Source of the DNA: Chloroflexota bacterium
GTDB lineage: Bacteria > Chloroflexota > Anaerolineae > Aggregatilineales > Phototrophicaceae
Direction of reading: 5' to 3'
Assembly: GCA_010092805.1 (NCBI GenBank)
Contig: JAADYY010000329.1
Coordinates: 1-9,720 of the forward strand
DNA length: 9,720 nt
Shown: positions 5,519 through 9,720 of the stretch, one piece after another
Position numbering within the stretch: position 1 is the first letter of the stretch
Layout of the letters: the number at the start of each line of letters is the position of its first letter
The notes under the pieces: generated by a model
Database searches by the model: none
Seen by the model: only the letters and a program-made list of their open reading frames with translations
What the model was told of the DNA's origin: nothing
Translations under genes and position numbers: made by a program

Positions 5519-6922
5519 CTAGCTGCGCTTGATCCGGGTGATGTAGGTCGGCGCGGTGATCTCGTACACTTTACACATCCGCTGATCAAGCAGGCGGCTG
5601 ATCAGGCGATCATCGATGTCTTTGATCAGCCGCGAGGTGGTGATCACGGTCGGCTTGCGCGTCACGTAGCGGTAATCGATGATCTGGAACAGCTTCTCTT
5701 TGGCCCAGGGGGTCGCGCTTTCGGTGCCCAGGTCGTCGAGCACCAGCAGCGACGCTTTGCGAATCCGCTGGAACAGCCGGTCAAAGGTGGTGTGCGCGTC
5801 CGGCGCGAACGTCAAGCGCAGATGATCCAGCAGATCCGGCGCGGTGACGAAGATCACCGCTTCGCGGTGCTGCTCCTGCCGGAAGTTGGCAATCGCCGCC
5901 GCCAGATGCGTCTTGCCCGCGCCGTACTGCTTGCTGGTGAGCACGACCCAGCCGGTGGGCGCTTGCGCGTAGGCATAGGCCCCGGCCAGCACCTTGTTGA
6001 GGTTGTCGCGCGCGAACGGATCGACGTTGGTGGTGGTATCGAACGTAGCGAAGGTCATGTCGCGGTAGAGTGTGAGCTGCGAGATGTCGTCGCCGGGATC
6101 GTGAAACGCCGTCCGGTAATCCGGCGCGTTGAGATAGTAATGGTGGATCACCTGCTGATCGAGCAGGCGGCTGCGGATGCGCGGGTCGAGGCGGTCGAGT
6201 TCGACGTTGGTGGTGACGACCGTTGGCAGGCGGTGGCTGTAGCGGTGGTTGAGCAGTTGAAACAGCTTCTCCTGCGCCCAACCGCTGGGGTTTTCCACGC
6301 CCAGATCATCGATGATCAGCAGCGGCGCGCCCCGGATGCGCTCGAACAGCACGTCATAGCCGATCGCGGCGTCCGGGTTGTAGGTGCTGCGCAGATGATC
6401 CAGCAGATCCGGCGCGGTCACGAACAAGACCGCCTCACCGAGTTCGAGCCGGGTGTTGGCCACCGCCGCCGCCAGATGCGTTTTGCCGCAGCCATAGGTG
6501 CCGTGCAGCAGCAGCCAGCCGTCCAGCGTCTGCGCGAAATGCTGCGCGCCGTCGTGTGCCAGCCGCAGCGATTGATTCTGCGCCGGGGTCAGGTATTCGA
6601 GTTCGGCGCGGAAATTGTCGAACGTTTTATCCGCAAACGCCGCCAGATTGCCCAGTTCGCGCAGCCGCGCCACCCGTTCGGGGTCGGCGTGCCCGCCGCC
6701 GTCGTTGGGGCAGCGGAACAACTGGCCGAACTTCGGGTGGCCGACGGGCAAATCGTAGCGCACATAGCCCATCCCCCCGCACAACGGCGCACGCCCGCAG
6801 CGCGCGCACAGCCCGCCGTTCACCGGTTGATCCGGCGGGGGGTTAGCGGATGATGAAGTCGGAGAAGTCGTCGGTAACCCGGCGCTCACCCCGTTCGTGA
6901 GATGATCCCGCAGCGGTTTCAT
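5519..6922 (-). CDS. DnaC/DnaI-like helicase loader with two tandem AAA+ modules
   Basis: With the start at 6922 (MKPLRDHL) the product has 467 residues. An N-terminal cysteine cluster, CARC (40-43) with C48 and C71, resembles the zinc site of DnaI/DnaC-type loaders. AAA+ module 1 runs from TFDNF (100-104) through Walker A GTYGCGKT (141-148), Walker B LLIIDD (201-206), sensor TTN (237-239) and arginines R250/R252. Module 2 repeats the plan: TFATF (290-294), KQYGAGKT (331-338), LLVLDD (392-397), TTS (428-430), R443. Residues 163-257 and 354-448 align without gaps, with over half identical. Family members normally have one module and about 230-330 residues. In module 2 the first P-loop glycine is replaced by lysine. 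It should load the DnaB helicase encoded two genes upstream. The frame is open to 7096, but the extra residues are shadow sequence inside the DnaD-like gene. A GTG at 6889 is the main alternative start. Confidence 0.85.
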   Translation of the reverse strand: MKPLRDHLTNGVSAGLPTTSPTSSSANPPPDQPVNGGLCARCGRAPLCGGMGYVRYDLPVGHPKFGQLFRCPNDGGGHADPERVARLRELGNLAAFADKTFDNFRAELEYLTPAQNQSLRLAHDGAQHFAQTLDGWLLLHGTYGCGKTHLAAAVANTRLELGEAVLFVTAPDLLDHLRSTYNPDAAIGYDVLFERIRGAPLLIIDDLGVENPSGWAQEKLFQLLNHRYSHRLPTVVTTNVELDRLDPRIRSRLLDQQVIHHYYLNAPDYRTAFHDPGDDISQLTLYRDMTFATFDTTTNVDPFARDNLNKVLAGAYAYAQAPTGWVVLTSKQYGAGKTHLAAAIANFRQEQHREAVIFVTAPDLLDHLRLTFAPDAHTTFDRLFQRIRKASLLVLDDLGTESATPWAKEKLFQIIDYRYVTRKPTVITTSRLIKDIDDRLISRLLDQRMCKVYEITAPTYITRIKRS

Positions 6923-7601
6923 GGGTCTGCGTCTGCCCTTCGGTTTGCGTCTGATCCGCCGGGTGGCCGCTGGTATGGCCTTCGCGCCGCCAGCGATCCA
7001 GCACACTGGCGATGAAGCGCCAACTGCGCGCGTTGCGCTCGACGGCCACGCGCATCGCATCGACGATCCAGCCCTGTGGATAGTCGTGTTCGGCATCCTT
7101 GAGCGCGTCGGCGATCATCGGCGTCAGCGGGCCGATGTTCTGCTCGTACAGCGCGTAGATGGTCGGGCGCTCCGGCAGCAGTTCAATCGGATGATCGGCG
7201 TCACCGGGACGCCAGGCCCCGCTCAGCACCTGCTGATGCGCGGCGCGGCCCCCTTCAGCATTGATAAAATACAACATTTCGGGCGCGCTGCCTATTGTCA
7301 CTTCCGCGCGCAGCAGCGATCGGCGTGCGCAGGCGCGGTCGAGCGCAGCAGCCAACGACTCATCCGGGTCGATCTCCGGCGCTGTGGTGGCTAAAGCGGC
7401 CTGAAGTGGTGCGTGCCCGGCCAGTTCGCGGTGGCGCACATAGCGGAAGCGGCCTTCGCGCTGCTGCACCGCCCAGAAGCAGAACAATGTCACGTGCAGC
7501 TCCGCCAGATCATCGATCAGTGGCAGCAGATCATTGAAGAACGCAGATGGCAGCGCCACCAGACGCGGCGCGCCGTCGGAAAATCCGGGGAAGGGTTGCA
7601 T
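6843..7601 (-). CDS. DnaD-like primosomal/replication initiation protein
   Basis: The 252-residue protein has an N-terminal region (about 13-110) compatible with the winged-helix domain of DnaD/DnaB-type primosome proteins. The C-terminal DDBH2 domain (PF07261-type, about 147-207) is clearer: IYALYEQNIGPLTPMIADAL (148-167), then WIVDAMRVAVERNARSWRFI (178-197) and VLDRW (200-204), which corresponds to the family's Y-I-x-x-I-L-x-x-W signature. A hydrophilic Q/T-rich linker (217-228) leads to a short acidic-hydrophobic tail, DDFSDFIIR (244-252). In Bacillus, DnaD bridges origin-bound initiator or PriA to the DnaB/DnaI loading machinery. A matching role here is inferred from domain and position. 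The ATG lies 10 bases after the dnaB stop and the 3' end overlaps the loader gene by 80 bases, so the three are translationally linked. The ribosome binding site is weak. Confidence 0.8.
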   Translation of the reverse strand: MQPFPGFSDGAPRLVALPSAFFNDLLPLIDDLAELHVTLFCFWAVQQREGRFRYVRHRELAGHAPLQAALATTAPEIDPDESLAAALDRACARRSLLRAEVTIGSAPEMLYFINAEGGRAAHQQVLSGAWRPGDADHPIELLPERPTIYALYEQNIGPLTPMIADALKDAEHDYPQGWIVDAMRVAVERNARSWRFIASVLDRWRREGHTSGHPADQTQTEGQTQTHETAAGSSHERGERRVTDDFSDFIIR

Positions 7602-7611
7602 CGGGCTGTAC

Positions 7612-8994
7612 TCAGAGTGTGCTCAAATCGATGGTGTGGGTTTGGGCGTCGGTGAATTTGGTCTGGGTTGGCTCAAAGTGCAGCGAGATCGTCCCGGTGG
7701 GGCCGTTGCGGTGCTTGGCGACGATCACATCGGCCTGATTCGGGAATTCCGCCGCATCGTTGTAAACGCTGTCGCGGTAGAGGAACGACACAATATCGGC
7801 GTCCTGCTCCAGCGAGCCAGATTCACGCAGATCCGAGAGTACCGGGCGTTTGTCCTGCCGCTGCTCCACCGCGCGCGAAAGCTGCGCCGCCGAAAACACC
7901 GGCACATTCAGTTCGCGGGCCAGTTCCTTCATGCTGCGGCTGATGTAACTGATCTCCTGCACGCGGTTGCTCTCGTAGCCCGGCCCGGCGTTCATCAACT
8001 GGATGTAATCGACGATCACCAAATCGAGGCCGTATTCGTGCTGCACCCGCCGGCAGCGCGTGCGCATTTGCAGCGGCGTCATGGCCGGGGTGTCATCGAT
8101 GAAGATGTTCAGGTTGCTCATGCGGCCCATCGCCTGCACAAACCGCGACCAATCGCGCTGATCGAGCTGGCCGAGCCGCAGCTTCTGCATGTTGATCCCG
8201 GTTTCCATCGCTGTCAGGCGCTGCACAATCTGTTCCGCGCCCATCTCCATCGTGAAGATCACGATGCGCGCGCCGAGTTTGGCCGCATTCAGCGCGACCG
8301 TCAGCAGAAACGATGTTTTGCCCATACCGGGGCGTCCCGCGAAGATCAGCAGGTCGGAGCGCTGCAACCCACCCAGCAGCGAATCCAGATCGCGAAAGCC
8401 CGTCGGCAAACCGAGCGGTTCGTCCGGGTGCTGCAACAGATGCTCGATGCGTGCGAAGTATTCGTCAATGGCGTCGCGCACCGGGATCAATTCGCGCTGC
8501 AAGTTGCGCTCGGTGACGCCGAACAGCTTGGTTTCGGCCTGGCTGGTCACCTCATCGATGACGATGTTCTCATCGAGCGCCAGCCCTTTGATCTCATCGG
8601 CTGCCTTGAGCAACCGCCGCCGCACCGCCGCCCGCTCCACCAGCCGCCCGTAGACTTCGGCGTGAGTGGAAGTGGGCGTGCTGTTGACCAGTTGCAGCAG
8701 GTAAGCCGGCCCGCCGATCTCATCGAGCTGGCTGCTGCCGCGCAGCTCCTCGCCCACCGTCAGGAAGTCGATGCGGTCGTTGCGCTCGTTCAGCCGCTGC
8801 ATGGCCGCCCAGATGTAGCCGTTGCGCAGCAGGTAAAAATCCTCAGCGTTGAGGAATGATGCCAGGCTCAGAAAAACATCCTGGTTGATGAGCACCGCGC
8901 CCAGCACCGCTTCTTCGGCTTCGCGGCTGTGGGGCGCTTGATTGCCCGGCAGCGCGAGCGCCGGGGTGTTGGGGGCGTGCTTTGGGTTCTGCAT
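7612..8994 (-). CDS. dnaB: Replicative DNA helicase DnaB
   Basis: The 460-residue protein is the hexameric helicase that unwinds DNA at the replication fork. The N-terminal DnaB domain (about 20-125) opens with PHSREAEEAVLGAVL. The RecA-like C-terminal ATPase starts at LGLPTGFRDLD (194-204) and shows Walker A GRPGMGKT (220-227), catalytic E250 in FTMEM, Walker B LVIVDYIQLM (325-334, D329), SAAQLSR (368-374, Q371), RPVLSDLRESGSLEQDADIV (383-402 region) and the arginine-finger block KHRNGPTG (427-434). Length is normal and no intein interrupts the P-loop or other usual intein sites. It heads the tight set with the DnaD-like and loader genes. The 161 bases upstream (8995-9155) hold an eight-A run (9068-9075) and, read leftward, TAGAGT at 9062-9057 as a weak -10 candidate without a convincing -35. 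No good Shine-Dalgarno sequence precedes the ATG. Confidence 0.97.
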   Translation of the reverse strand: MQNPKHAPNTPALALPGNQAPHSREAEEAVLGAVLINQDVFLSLASFLNAEDFYLLRNGYIWAAMQRLNERNDRIDFLTVGEELRGSSQLDEIGGPAYLLQLVNSTPTSTHAEVYGRLVERAAVRRRLLKAADEIKGLALDENIVIDEVTSQAETKLFGVTERNLQRELIPVRDAIDEYFARIEHLLQHPDEPLGLPTGFRDLDSLLGGLQRSDLLIFAGRPGMGKTSFLLTVALNAAKLGARIVIFTMEMGAEQIVQRLTAMETGINMQKLRLGQLDQRDWSRFVQAMGRMSNLNIFIDDTPAMTPLQMRTRCRRVQHEYGLDLVIVDYIQLMNAGPGYESNRVQEISYISRSMKELARELNVPVFSAAQLSRAVEQRQDKRPVLSDLRESGSLEQDADIVSFLYRDSVYNDAAEFPNQADVIVAKHRNGPTGTISLHFEPTQTKFTDAQTHTIDLSTL

Positions 8995-9155
8995 GGGTCA
9001 GCCGTCCGGGAACAAAACAGCGCAGCAGAACAGACCGCAGCGCCGTCGTGAGGTAGACTCTAGGTTCAAAAAAAAGTTGTTCAGTTAAAGCCGTAGCCCG
9101 CCGCTGCGCATCACGGCACCGCTGATAGGGTGCAGGCGGCGTGCCCGGCCCGTGT

Positions 9156-9674
9156 TTAGTCGTCTTCGTCGTCGAGGTCGTCGAGGTCGAGGGTGTTGAC
9201 GAAATCCTTGAACGCGCTCAGGCGGGTTTCGTCGACCTCGCCGCGTTCACCGCCGGTCACCTGCTCAACATCCTCTTCCGGCTCGATGGCCGCCCGTTCC
9301 ATGACGTTGTCGTCCACAAAGATCGTCGATTTGGTGCGCACGGCCAGCGCAATCGCATCGCTGGGGCGCGAATCAACTTCGATCTGCTTGCCGCCCACCT
9401 CAATCACGATGCGCGCGTAATAAACGTCGCTGCGCAGGTCGCTGATGAGGATGTGGATCACCTGGCCGCCAAGTTCCTGGATCATCGATTTGAGTAGATC
9501 GTGTGTCAGCGGGCGCTGGGGCGGCATTTCTTGCAGCTCAATCGTGATCGCGTCGGCTTCGCACGGCCCAATCCAGATCGGTAAATAACGATCACCGTTG
9601 GCGTCTTTGAGGATAACGATACGGTGCTGCGACATGAGGCTGACGCGAATGCTGTCAATGACAACTTCTATCAT
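9156..9674 (-). CDS. Bifunctional nuclease family protein (DUF151/BFN)
   Basis: The 172-residue protein has one bifunctional-nuclease domain (about 3-130). Its hallmarks are LPIWIGPCEADAI (31-43), RPLTHDLLKSM (54-64) and the strongly conserved DSRPSDAIALAVR (101-113). Characterised members include the structurally solved Thermotoga protein TM0160 and plant BBD proteins that cleave DNA and RNA in vitro. The cellular role in bacteria is poorly defined. After the domain come an acidic linker, a short helix-like block LSAFKDFVNTL (152-162) typical of the family, and an all-acidic end, DDLDDEDD, encoded by GAC/GAG-rich repeats. It lies upstream of dnaB on the same strand, but the 161-base gap makes separate transcription more likely. 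The ATG at 9674 is the first methionine, and a purine-rich stretch (AAAGAAAAAA) precedes it in place of a canonical Shine-Dalgarno sequence. Confidence 0.92.
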   Translation of the reverse strand: MIEVVIDSIRVSLMSQHRIVILKDANGDRYLPIWIGPCEADAITIELQEMPPQRPLTHDLLKSMIQELGGQVIHILISDLRSDVYYARIVIEVGGKQIEVDSRPSDAIALAVRTKSTIFVDDNVMERAAIEPEEDVEQVTGGERGEVDETRLSAFKDFVNTLDLDDLDDEDD

Positions 9675-9720
9675 GAGTTTTTTCTTTACACCCTGAGCTG
9701 ACGTTCGTCTAACGGCTGAA

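Noticed and set aside
5366..6853. 495-codon open frame on the + strand opposite the loader gene
   Set aside because: It covers the loader and part of the acetyltransferase on the opposite strand and shows no domain. Its apparent internal repetition only mirrors the duplicated AAA+ modules.
5519..6922. Two separate loader genes fused by a sequencing error
   Set aside because: The frame is open through both modules with a natural linker, no start codon with a ribosome binding site appears between them, and the second module lacks its own cysteine cluster. A genuine fusion or duplication is the simpler reading.
6923..7096. Extension of the loader by 58 residues to an ATG at 7096
   Set aside because: The added residues lie wholly inside the DnaD-like gene, are arginine-rich with no family similarity, and would give an overlap of more than 250 bases.
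7534..8859. 441-codon open frame on the + strand opposite dnaB
   Set aside because: dnaB on the - strand is certain. The + frame is a compositional shadow.
9068..9075. Eight-base A/T run as a terminator tail for the bifunctional nuclease gene on the - strand
   Set aside because: The nearest imperfect GC stem ends about 20 bases before the run, so no stem directly abuts the tract. Evidence is too weak to call a terminator.

Overview
The window is GC-rich and gene-dense. It carries eight complete protein genes in two blocks that converge near position 4450, and no RNA gene, CRISPR array or transposase gene that I can see. A DnaD-type primosomal protein and a DnaC/DnaI-type helicase loader beside dnaB, a single-domain bifunctional nuclease, an OPHC2-like metallo-hydrolase and scattered 'GCCCTCACCC...CCCTCTCCC' hairpin repeats together suggest a Chloroflexota (Anaerolineae-like) chromosome. 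This assignment is an inference from gene content and my memory of such repeats; it is not a database result.

Left block, + strand (282-4305). A Tat-exported metallo-beta-lactamase-fold hydrolase resembling the methyl parathion hydrolase/OPHC2 group is followed by a good intrinsic-terminator-like hairpin. Next comes a promoter whose start region is covered by a perfect 14-bp LacI-type operator. It drives a three-gene unit: a single-NBD sugar-type ABC ATPase, a LacI-family repressor and an RbsC-like permease. The layout fits a self-regulated carbohydrate importer, but no substrate-binding protein gene lies in the window.

Right block, - strand (9674 down to 4607). A bifunctional nuclease (DUF151) gene lies upstream of a tight set: replicative helicase dnaB, a DnaD-like primosome protein, a DnaC/DnaI-like loader and a GNAT acetyltransferase. 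The gaps are 10 and 12 bases, and the DnaD-like and loader genes overlap. Helicase, loader and primosomal adaptor are therefore probably co-expressed. The loader is the most unusual gene: it has one N-terminal cysteine cluster and two complete AAA+ modules in tandem, the second with an altered P-loop.

Between the blocks (4306-4606) is non-coding DNA that looks like a small inserted element. A 262-base core is bounded by 29-base direct repeats (27/29 identical). Each repeat contains both the permease stop codon and the acetyltransferase stop codon, so the two genes probably once converged about 10 bases apart. The core carries two inverted copies of a GC-rich hairpin repeat, a REPIN/BIME-like arrangement. 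A third copy lies at 56-107.
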